NCBI RefSeq assembly: GCF_002285265.1
Contig: NZ_NSJB01000002.1
Span: forward strand, 248,001 to 312,000
Origin: Vandammella animalimorsus
Lineage (GTDB): Bacteria > Pseudomonadota > Gammaproteobacteria > Burkholderiales > Burkholderiaceae_C
DNA: 64,000 nucleotides
Direction of reading: 5' to 3'
Part shown: positions 57,416 to 64,000 of the stretch, piece by piece
Position numbering within the stretch: position 1 is the first letter of the stretch
Layout of the letters: each line of letters starts with the position of its first letter
Notes under the pieces: model-generated
Told to the model about the DNA's origin: nothing
The model's database searches: none
Seen by the model: the letters and a program-made list of their open reading frames with translations, nothing else
Translations under genes and position numbers: made by a program

Positions 57416-58567
57416 TCACAGCAGCGCGCTGGGCTTTTCGCCGCGCTCGTAGACCACGTGGGCGCGGCCGACGATCAGCGGGTCGAGCTTGCCGATTTGC
57501 TCCAGGCTCTTGCCGGTGTAGGGCAGCTTGTGCAGCACGTAGCGCATGGCGTTCAGGCGCGCGCGCTTTTTGCAGTCGCTCTTGACCACTGTCCAGGGGC
57601 TGTCGGCGGTGTCGGTCTCGAAGAACATGGCTTCCTTGGCGCGGGTGTAGTCGTTCCACTTGTCCAGGCTGGCCTTGTCGATGGGGCTGAGCTTCCACTG
57701 CTTGAGCGGGTGGCCCTCGCGCTCCTTGAAGCGGCGGCGCTGCTCGGCCTGGCTGACGCTGAACCAGAACTTGATCAGGTGCACGCCGCTGCTGACCAGA
57801 TGGCGCTCGAACTCGGGCGCCTGGCGCATGAAGTCCTGGTATTCCTTCTCGCTGCAAAAGCCCATGACGCGCTCGACGCCGGCGCGGTTGTACCAGCTGC
57901 GGTCAAACAGCACGATCTCGCCAGCGGTGGGCAGGTGCTGCACGTAGCGCTGGAAGTACCACTGGCCGCGCTCGGTGTCGGTGGGCTTTTCCAGCGCCAC
58001 CACGCGCGCGCCGCGCGGGTTGAGGTGCTCCATGAAGCGCTTGATGGTGCCGCCCTTGCCGGCGGCGTCGCGGCCTTCGAACAGGATGACCACGCGCTGG
58101 CCGGTTTCCTTGACCCAGGCCTGCAGCTTGAGCAGCTCGACCTGCAGCTTGAACTTTTCCTTCTCGTAGACGCTGCGGCGCAGCAGGTTCTTGTAGGGGT
58201 AGGCGCCATCGCGCCAGCCTGCGGAGAGCTCCTCATCCGGGTTGGGCCTGTCGCTCGCGCCCTTGCCGCTCTTGGCCAGCAGGGCCTTGCGCAGGGCCTC
58301 GCGGTCGTCCTGCGAGGCGCCGTCAATCAGTGCGCGCAGCGCATGGGCGCGCTGCTCGTTGGGGGCGCTGCCGCCGATGATGGTGGCAGCGGCCTCGGCC
58401 AGCTCGACATGGCGCGCCTGCGCGGCCTTGCCGGCCACGTGCTCTGCCGTGGCCTTGCGGCTGCTGGTGGGGGCCACGTCGCCCAGGCTGGCCTTGCGGG
58501 CGGCGGGTTTCTTGTTGGGGCGGGTCGCGGTGCGCTGGGCCGCAGCGGCTTTGGAGGTCTCGGCCAT
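57416..58567 (-). CDS. ppk2: Polyphosphate kinase 2 (PPK2 family)
   Basis: The protein has 383 aa. A basic Ala/Lys-rich N-terminal region (1-110) precedes the PPK2 domain (about 125-370): Walker A FEGRDAAGKGGTIKRF, lid KPTDTERGQWYFQRYVQHLP (core TERGQWYFQRYVQ), and Walker B LFDRSWYNRAGVERVMGFC (core DRSWYNRAG). PPK2 enzymes use polyphosphate to phosphorylate nucleotides. The domain spelling fits class I (GDP/ADP to GTP/ATP). It interrupts the cob region on the minus strand, convergent with cobL (20 bp apart). Confidence 0.93.
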   Translation of the reverse strand: MAETSKAAAAQRTATRPNKKPAARKASLGDVAPTSSRKATAEHVAGKAAQARHVELAEAAATIIGGSAPNEQRAHALRALIDGASQDDREALRKALLAKSGKGASDRPNPDEELSAGWRDGAYPYKNLLRRSVYEKEKFKLQVELLKLQAWVKETGQRVVILFEGRDAAGKGGTIKRFMEHLNPRGARVVALEKPTDTERGQWYFQRYVQHLPTAGEIVLFDRSWYNRAGVERVMGFCSEKEYQDFMRQAPEFERHLVSSGVHLIKFWFSVSQAEQRRRFKEREGHPLKQWKLSPIDKASLDKWNDYTRAKEAMFFETDTADSPWTVVKSDCKKRARLNAMRYVLHKLPYTGKSLEQIGKLDPLIVGRAHVVYERGEKPSALL

Positions 58568-58707
58568 GGAAACTGCTCTCGGAGTAGGTAATGAAATGGA
58601 TGGAAACGGCGTGGTGAAGGCGGCGGCACACGCAGGCACGCGGGCAGCGCCAACGCGCATTATCCCGCCGCCCAGGGCTTGGCAAGGCCTGCCCTGGCTG
58701 TGGCGGA

Positions 58708-59433
58708 TCAAACGAAGTGCTGGGTGCCCAGGGCCTGCGGCCCTGGCTGCGGCGCGGGCAGCGCATCCAGATGCGCCACGTCGCCCCAGGCCAGCAGGCG
58801 CAGGCCCTGGGGCGTGCACAGCAGGCGGTGGATGGAGGTGTTTTCGATGCTCCAGCTGCGCGCGGCCTGCAGATCCAGCCCGGTGGCCTGGCGGTACAGC
58901 ACATCGAGCACCCCGCCATGCGTGACCAGCGCGATGTGCTGGCCGGCATGGGCGGCGGCCAGGCGGGCGACGCAGGCCCAGGCGCGCTGTGCGAACTGGC
59001 GCAGCGATTCGCCCTGCGGTGGCTGGTAGTCGGGCTCGCGGCTCTGGAAGGCGCGGGCGCGCTGCGGGTCTTGCGCGCAGATTTGCGCCACGCTCAGGCC
59101 TTGCAGCTGGCCAAAGCAGCGCTCGCGCAGGCCGGCCTCGGCCTGCAGCGGTTTGCCCAGCCGCGCCTGCAGGGCCTGGGCCGTCTGCCAGGCGCGCGCC
59201 AGATCGCTGCTGTAGATGCAGGCGATGTCGGTCTCATCGGCCAGCGCCTGCGCCATGGCCTGTGCCTGGCGCAGGCCATGGGCGTTGAGTGCGATGTCGA
59301 TGTGGCCCTGGATGCGCCCGTCCTGGTTCCAGGCCGTCTGGCCGTGGCGGATCAAGGTCAGGCGGGTGCCGCGCTGCCCGCCGGGCAAGTCAAAATCATC
59401 GGCGGCAGCGCTGGCCTGCTCGGGCGCGGTCAC
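58708..59433 (-). CDS. Histidine phosphatase family protein (phosphoglycerate mutase-like; possibly CobC)
   Basis: The protein has 241 aa and starts at GTG. The RHG motif LTLIRHGQTAWN, a second catalytic part IYSSDLARAWQTA, ERCFGQLQGLS and VTHGGVLDVLYRQATG are those of the GpmB/CobC branch. Substrates range from phosphoglycerate to alpha-ribazole phosphate. The place between two blocks of cobalamin genes makes alpha-ribazole phosphatase worth testing, but the operon mates (DUF4136 lipoprotein and ttcA) give no support. The start overlaps the DUF4136 stop (GTGA). Confidence 0.85.
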   Translation of the reverse strand: MTAPEQASAAADDFDLPGGQRGTRLTLIRHGQTAWNQDGRIQGHIDIALNAHGLRQAQAMAQALADETDIACIYSSDLARAWQTAQALQARLGKPLQAEAGLRERCFGQLQGLSVAQICAQDPQRARAFQSREPDYQPPQGESLRQFAQRAWACVARLAAAHAGQHIALVTHGGVLDVLYRQATGLDLQAARSWSIENTSIHRLLCTPQGLRLLAWGDVAHLDALPAPQPGPQALGTQHFV

Positions 59434-60089
59434 GGCGCCAGCTCGCGGCGGATGCGGCGCGGCCCTTGGGGCGGCGTGGGAAAGCCATCGAGCGCGGCAT
59501 CGAACAGCGAGCGGAAGATGGCCTCGTCGTCGCGCCAGATGTCGTCGTAGCGCGCGCTGCTTTCATAGACCACGCGGCCCTGGGCATCACGCAGCAGCAG
59601 GCGCACTTCGCGCAGGTAGAGCGTGGGCGGGCGCTCGCGCCAGCTGCCGTAGTAGCCATGGCCGCCCCACAGCGGGCCGGGCCACCAGCCCCAGGGGTCG
59701 GGCCAGGCCGGGCCGTAGTGGGGCCAGTCGGGCAGGTAGCGCTGCGATTGCGCGCCCAGCTCCAGGCGCAGCGCACCGTGTGCGTCGTCGCGCTGCAGGC
59801 CCACACGCGCCAGCGCCTCTGTGGCCTGGCGCTCGATCATGCGGCGGTAGGGGGTGTCCTGCTGCTGCGAGGGCAGGCGCTCGATGCGGTAGCTGGCCGG
59901 CTGGGGCATGGCCGCCAGCGTGGAATAGGCGCGCACTTGCTGATCGATCACGCGCGTGCTGGCGCAGCCGCCCAGCGCCAGGGCGGCCGCTGCCAGCACG
60001 GCCGCAGCCAGTGCTGCGCCGGCGCGCCGGGGGGCCGCCGGGGCGGGGCGGCGCAAGGGGTGTTCCGTACGAAGATTCAAGAAGAACAT
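59430..60089 (-). CDS. DUF4136 lipoprotein
   Basis: The protein has 219 aa. The signal peptide ends with lipobox LGGC (about residues 39-42), so it should be anchored to a membrane after lipidation. The DUF4136 pattern is seen in [25 protein letters not shown] (core [10 protein letters not shown]) and [18 protein letters not shown] Trp/Gly/Pro-rich stretch ([19 protein letters not shown]) follows in the middle. Function unknown. It overlaps ttcA by 13 bp and the phosphatase by 4 bp, giving a tight operon. Confidence 0.85.
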   Translation of the reverse strand: MFFLNLRTEHPLRRPAPAAPRRAGAALAAAVLAAAALALGGCASTRVIDQQVRAYSTLAAMPQPASYRIERLPSQQQDTPYRRMIERQATEALARVGLQRDDAHGALRLELGAQSQRYLPDWPHYGPAWPDPWGWWPGPLWGGHGYYGSWRERPPTLYLREVRLLLRDAQGRVVYESSARYDDIWRDDEAIFRSLFDAALDGFPTPPQGPRRIRRELAP

Positions 60090-61063
60090 GCCGTCCAGGC
60101 CTCCGCATGGGGCGCCGCTGGGGCTGCAGGGGCGACGCTGACGCGGATGCCCAGCGTGTCGCCCGCGGCCGCAGGGGCAAAGGATTCGGTGAAGGTGTCG
60201 GGGTCAAAAGCGATGTCGCCCTCGGGGCTGGCCACGCCGGTGGCCCTGGCATGGCGGAAGTCGTGCAGCTTGGGGTCCATCATGTGCGTGGTCACGACGT
60301 GCTGCATGGCGCGGAACATGCTCTCCAGGCGGCCGGGGTATTGCCGATCCCAGTCGCGCAGCATGTCGCCCACGATCTGGCGCTGCAGGTTGTCCTGGCT
60401 GCCGCAGAGGTTGCAGGGGATGATGGGGAACTGCTGGTACTCGGCCCACTGGCGCGTGTCTTTTTCCGGGATGTAGGCCAGCGGGCGGATCACCACGTGC
60501 TTGCCATCGTCGCTGACCAGCTTGGGCGGCATGCCCTTCATGCGCCCGCCGAAGAACATGTTCAGCATCAGCGTCTGCAGGATGTCGTCGCGGTGGTGGC
60601 CCAGCGCGATCTTGGTGCAGCCCAGGCGCTCGGCCACGCTGTAGAGGATGGCGCGGCGCAGACGGCTGCACAGGCCGCAGGTGGTCTTGCCCTCGGGGAT
60701 GACGCGCTTGACCACGCTGTAGGTGTCCTGCGTCTCGATGTGGAAATCCACCCCCTGGGCGCGCAGGTACTCGGGCAGCACGTGGTCGGGAAAGCCCGGC
60801 TGCTTCTGGTCCAGGTTCACGGCCACCAGCGAAAAGCGCACCGGCGCGCGCTTTTGCAGGCGGCGCAGGATGTCCAGCAGGGTGTAGCTGTCCTTGCCGC
60901 CGGACATGCAGACCATGACCTTGTCGCCCTCCTCGATCATGTTGAAGTCCAGGATGGCGCGGCCCACCTCGCGGCACAGGCGCTTTTCCAGCTTGATGGC
61001 TTCGCGCCGCGCCTTGTCGGCGGCCTTGGCGCTGCTCACGGGTTGTTCGGCAATCGTGTTCAT
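60077..61063 (-). CDS. ttcA: tRNA 2-thiocytidine(32) synthetase TtcA
   Basis: The protein has 328 aa. PP-loop [15 protein letters not shown], [4Fe-4S] cysteines in [11 protein letters not shown] and [13 protein letters not shown], and [11 protein letters not shown] mark TtcA. It thiolates C32 of some tRNAs using ATP and an iron-sulfur cluster. The start MNTIAEQPV is chosen over an upstream ATG. The C-terminal 20 residues are an Ala/Pro tail overlapping the next gene. Confidence 0.95.
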   Translation of the reverse strand: MNTIAEQPVSSAKAADKARREAIKLEKRLCREVGRAILDFNMIEEGDKVMVCMSGGKDSYTLLDILRRLQKRAPVRFSLVAVNLDQKQPGFPDHVLPEYLRAQGVDFHIETQDTYSVVKRVIPEGKTTCGLCSRLRRAILYSVAERLGCTKIALGHHRDDILQTLMLNMFFGGRMKGMPPKLVSDDGKHVVIRPLAYIPEKDTRQWAEYQQFPIIPCNLCGSQDNLQRQIVGDMLRDWDRQYPGRLESMFRAMQHVVTTHMMDPKLHDFRHARATGVASPEGDIAFDPDTFTESFAPAAAGDTLGIRVSVAPAAPAAPHAEAWTACSS

Positions 61064-61187
61064 GGGGGCGGTGCGCAAATGAAAGCGCCACCTGGGCGGC
61101 GGCAATGCGCCGATTCTACCCAGAGCGCACTGAAAGGCCTGCCCCTTGGGTCTGCCCAGCGGCTGGGCAGACGGTTTCAGAGCCTGT

Positions 61188-61493
61188 TCAGAAGTTCACC
61201 GACATGGCCGGAATGTCCACCTTGATGGCCGGCTTGCCCAGCGCCGCGATGGTGGCGGCGGCAAAGCGCTCGCTCCAGGTCTTGTCGCGCAGCAAGGAGG
61301 CGCCGGCCGTGGCGGCAATGGCCAGCACCTTGTCGGCAATCAGCACCTTGCCGCTGGCGCGCATGGGCTCACAGTCGAGCTCGACGAACTGCGCGTCCAG
61401 CCACTGCCGCGCCTCCTGGGGCGAAAGCTCCTGATGCGCCGGCAGGCGGAACTCCTGGCCAGCGGCCAAAACGACGTTGACTTCTCTTTGCAC
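61188..61493 (-). CDS. Conserved hypothetical protein, GTG start
   Basis: The protein has 101 aa, is soluble and has no signal peptide. The GTG is preceded by GGAG at a good distance (AAAGGAGACAGACT), which decides the start. Phrases such as [29 protein letters not shown] (core [16 protein letters not shown]) and [20 protein letters not shown] look like a compact alpha/beta protein. I do not recognise a family. It lies 124 bp upstream of ttcA in the same direction. Confidence 0.65.
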   Translation of the reverse strand: MQREVNVVLAAGQEFRLPAHQELSPQEARQWLDAQFVELDCEPMRASGKVLIADKVLAIAATAGASLLRDKTWSERFAAATIAALGKPAIKVDIPAMSVNF

Positions 61494-61730
61494 AGTCTGT
61501 CTCCTTTCATGGGTGGCAGCGCGCCGCAGCGGCGGCGCTGAACAAACTGCCAAGTGTAGGCGAGCTTGGCTGCCGTGCAGCACTGGCGCAGACCGGGGAA
61601 AACCCATAGCGCCCCATGCCCCGCGCGCCACCGCAGGCAACGCCCCGCGATGGTCCCGCGCTGGCCGCAGCGCGCCGCCACAGGGCCTACACTGCGCGCT
61701 CTGCCGCACCGCCCGCTGCCCCCATTCGCG

Positions 61731-62189
61731 ATGACGCCCGCCCCCTGCCCCCCCGATGCCGCCCCGACCCGCCTGGCGCTGGGCATTGGCCTGCGCGCCG
61801 GCGCCCAGGCCGCGGCCCTGCATGCGCTGTGGCAGCAGGCGCAGGCGCTGCTGCCCGCGCTCACGCCCGCTGCCGTGCAGGCCGTGGCGGCGCTGCCGCA
61901 CCGGGTGGCGCACCCGGCGCTGGCGCAATGGCTGGCCGAGTGCGGCCTGGGCCGGGCGCACACCGTGGCCGTGCCGCCCCAGATGCTGGCGGCCCAGCCC
62001 ACGCACACGGCCTCGCCGCAATCGCTGGCGCGCTATGGCTGCGGCAGCGTGGCCGAGGCCTGCGCGCTGTGGGCCGCCGCCAGCGCAGGAGGCCACGCCA
62101 GCCTGCTGCTGCCGCGCCTGGTGGCCGCCTGCGGCAGCGCCACCCTGGCCGTGGCCACCCCATCGAGCTTGCAAGGACTTTGCCCATGA
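61731..62189 (+). CDS. cobE: CobE / CbiG C-terminal-type cobalamin biosynthesis protein
   Basis: The protein has 152 aa. [21 protein letters not shown] at the N-terminus and [15 protein letters not shown] near the C-terminus are the two signatures of the CbiG C-terminal domain, known as CobE in aerobic producers. The role of CobE is not settled. It is translationally coupled to cobM (ATGA overlap) and opens the second cob cluster. Confidence 0.85.
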   Translation: MTPAPCPPDAAPTRLALGIGLRAGAQAAALHALWQQAQALLPALTPAAVQAVAALPHRVAHPALAQWLAECGLGRAHTVAVPPQMLAAQPTHTASPQSLARYGCGSVAEACALWAAASAGGHASLLLPRLVAACGSATLAVATPSSLQGLCP

Positions 62190-63004
62190 CCGTGCATTTC
62201 ATCGGCGCCGGCCCCGGCGCTGCCGACCTGATCACCGTGCGCGGGCGCGAGCTGCTGGCGCGCTGCCCGGTGTGCCTGTATGCCGGCTCGCTGGTGCCCG
62301 GCGCGCTGCTGGCGCACTGCCCGCCGGGCGCGCGCATCGTCAACACCGCGCCGCTGAGCCTGGATGAGATCGTCGCCGAGATGGCCGCCGCCCACGCCCG
62401 CGGGCAGGACGTGGCGCGCCTGCACTCGGGCGATCTGTCCGTCTGGTCGGCCATGGGCGAGCAGCTGCGCCGCCTGCGCGCGCTGGGCATCGACTACAGC
62501 CTCACCCCCGGCGTGCCGGCCTTTGCCGCCGCCGCCGCCGCACTGCAGGCCGAGCTGACCCTGCCCGGCCTGTGCCAGTCGGTGGTGCTCACGCGCACCC
62601 CTGGCCGCGCCAGCGCCATGCCCGAGGGCGAGCGCCTGGCCGCCTTTGCCGCCACGGGCGCGGTGCTGGCCATCCACCTGTCCATCCACGTGGCGCAGCA
62701 GGTGCAGGACGAACTGCTGCCGCACTACGGCGCCGACTGCCCGGCGGCCATCGTCTGGCGCGCCAGCTGGCCGGACGAGACCATCGTGCGCAGCACCGTC
62801 GGCCAGCTGGCGCAGGCCGTGGCCAGCCACATGGAGCGCACTGCGCTGATCCTGGTCGGGCGCAGCCTGCAGGCCGAGCACTTTGCCGAAAGCCGCCTGT
62901 ACGCCGCCGACTACGACCGCCGCTACCGCCCGGTGGGCGATGCGCCGCGCTTTGCGCACGACGCGCAGGCGCTGGACACGGCCACCGACCGCCCCCGCCG
63001 CTGA
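62186..63004 (+). CDS. cobM: Precorrin-4 C(11)-methyltransferase
   Basis: The protein has 272 aa of the tetrapyrrole methylase fold: [69 protein letters not shown] and [17 protein letters not shown] are standard for CobM/CbiF. It methylates C-11 of precorrin-4. It overlaps cobE by 4 bp and cobF follows 22 bp later. Confidence 0.96.
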   Translation: MTVHFIGAGPGAADLITVRGRELLARCPVCLYAGSLVPGALLAHCPPGARIVNTAPLSLDEIVAEMAAAHARGQDVARLHSGDLSVWSAMGEQLRRLRALGIDYSLTPGVPAFAAAAAALQAELTLPGLCQSVVLTRTPGRASAMPEGERLAAFAATGAVLAIHLSIHVAQQVQDELLPHYGADCPAAIVWRASWPDETIVRSTVGQLAQAVASHMERTALILVGRSLQAEHFAESRLYAADYDRRYRPVGDAPRFAHDAQALDTATDRPRR

Positions 63005-63026
63005 ACTGCCGCACGGAGCAACGTCC

Positions 63027-63869
63027 ATGACCGCCCAAACCGCCCCACCCCAGCCCATGGACCTGCCCGCGCTGGAGCTGACGCTCATCGGCATCGGCAC
63101 CGGCAACCCCGGGCACCTGACGCGCCAGGCCGAGGCGGCCATGCGCGCGGCCGATCTGATCCTGTTGCCGCACAAGGGCCAGGACAAGGCCGAGCTGGCC
63201 GCCGTGCGCCAGGCGCTGTGCGATGCCGTGCTCGGCGCCGATGCCGCCCGGGCCTGCATCGCCGGCTTCGACATGCCGCTGCGCCGCAGCGAGGGCGGCG
63301 ATTACCTGAACCAGGTCGATGAGTGGCATGCCGCCATCACCCAACGCTGGCAGGCGGCCATTGCCCAGGCGCTGGCGCGGCAGCCGGCGCTGCGCCAGGC
63401 CAAGGCCGCGCTGCAGGTGGCGCTGCTGGTCTGGGGCGATCCGGCGCTGTACGACAGCACTCTGCGCATTGCCGCGCGGCTGCGCCCTGCGCCGCAGCGC
63501 GTGCAGGTCGTGGCCGGCATCACCGCCATGCAGGCGCTGACGGCCGCGCACGCGCTGGCGCTCAACGACATCGGCCAGCCTTTTCTGGTCACCACCGGGC
63601 GGCAATTGCGCGAGCACGGCTGGCCCCAGGGCGTGGACACGCTGGTGGTGATGCTCGATGGCCAGTGCAGTTTCGAGGCCTTGCCCGCCGAGCTGGCGCA
63701 GCAGCTGCACATCTGGTGGGGCGCCTACCTGGGCATGCCCCAGCAATTGCTCGACAGCGGCCCGCTGCCCCAGGCCGGGCCGCGCATCGTGCAAACCCGC
63801 GCCGCCGCACGGGCGCAGCACGGCTGGATCATGGACACCTATCTGCTGCGCCGCCAGCCGCAGGGCTGA
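63027..63869 (+). CDS. cobF: Precorrin-6A synthase (deacetylating)
   Basis: The protein has 280 aa of the tetrapyrrole methylase fold. LTLIGIGTGNPGHLTRQAEAAMRAADLILLPHKG (core IGTGNPGHLTRQA), LLVWGDPALYDSTLRIA, VVAGITAMQALTAAHALALNDIGQP (core GITAMQALTAAH) and WMDTYLLRR-like ending (WIMDTYLLRR) identify CobF. It methylates C-1 with loss of acetate, a step specific to the aerobic pathway. ACGGAG precedes the ATG. A strong terminator follows. Confidence 0.95.
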   Translation: MTAQTAPPQPMDLPALELTLIGIGTGNPGHLTRQAEAAMRAADLILLPHKGQDKAELAAVRQALCDAVLGADAARACIAGFDMPLRRSEGGDYLNQVDEWHAAITQRWQAAIAQALARQPALRQAKAALQVALLVWGDPALYDSTLRIAARLRPAPQRVQVVAGITAMQALTAAHALALNDIGQPFLVTTGRQLREHGWPQGVDTLVVMLDGQCSFEALPAELAQQLHIWWGAYLGMPQQLLDSGPLPQAGPRIVQTRAAARAQHGWIMDTYLLRRQPQG

Positions 63870-63905
63870 GCGCCCGTCCGGCTGCAAAGGCCCGCCCCAA
63901 CGCAA

Positions 63906-63944
63906 CAGCGGCCCATGGCTTTGCGCCATGGGCCGCTGGTTTTT
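63906..63944 (+). terminator. Rho-independent terminator after cobF
   Basis: A perfect 13-bp stem CAGCGGCCCATGG / CCATGGGCCGCTG with a seven-base loop is followed by GTTTTT. It closes the cobE-M-F transcript. Confidence 0.88.
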
Positions 63945-64000
63945 CATGCCGGGCGGCGGGCCTTTTGCTCAGGCCTTTGCACAGGCCCTTGACAAGCCCT

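Noticed and set aside
61188-61493. Possible dihydroneopterin aldolase (folB), often found near ttcA
   Set aside because: The 101-residue protein lacks the FolB motifs, so it was left as hypothetical.

Overview
The window is high-GC chromosomal DNA, probably from a betaproteobacterium of the order Burkholderiales and most likely a Comamonadaceae-type genus. The basis is the gene content (lone recC, recA-recX, metX-metW, type 2 argC, sucCD, lptFG divergent from pepA, exosortase H, DUF1840 and DUF4136 proteins) and the strong GC bias at third codon positions. The genus cannot be fixed from this window. No phage, insertion sequence, CRISPR array or replication origin was seen.

Left part (1-25 kb): a cobalamin riboswitch is cut by the left edge and reads leftward out of the window. 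It is followed by an M23 endopeptidase, a DUF721/DciA-like protein, recC, a Rep-type helicase, ispD-ispF, an AEC carrier, DUF1840, a small SF1 helicase, tRNA-Thr, an RbgA-type GTPase, an SDR dehydrogenase, a Nudix hydrolase, a DUF4298-like protein, tRNA-Arg, a ZIP metal transporter with a Zur-like operator, an orphan class Ib nrdF, proA, argS and a SPOR protein.

Middle (22.6-27.5 kb): a relatively AT-rich minus-strand block carries two very short type IV pilins (mature length 53 residues each). Between them lies a small secreted four-cysteine protein, and downstream follows a three-gene ABC-2 exporter operon arranged like Myxococcus pilGHI. The first pilin has a consensus sigma-54 promoter. 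The locus looks like a split pilin (separate N-terminal stem and C-terminal head) and is the strongest candidate for a little-described system here. FHA, recA-recX, a small lipoprotein, the exosortase H pair and an RRM protein follow.

Right-middle (32.5-51.8 kb): a SAM-II type riboswitch followed by a terminator stands before metX-metW. Then come a hyi-like isomerase, an NrtR-like Nudix regulator, a sodium:solute symporter, an ornithine cyclodeaminase-family enzyme, a DUF853 ATPase, a DUF4139 protein, a REP doublet, an ArsC-like protein, MarC, argC, sucCD, tRNA-Val, pepA and lptFG.

Right end (51.7-63.9 kb): all eight enzymes of the aerobic precorrin-2 to hydrogenobyrinic acid route are present: CobI, G, J, M, F, K, L and H, plus CobE. 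They are split in two. cobG-H-I-J is fused to the tail of lptFG by overlapping genes, cobK lies antisense between cobJ and cobL, and cobE-M-F form a second cluster. Five minus-strand genes separate the two parts: ppk2, a histidine phosphatase, a DUF4136 lipoprotein, ttcA and an unknown. Cobalt chelation, amidation and lower-ligand genes are not in the window.
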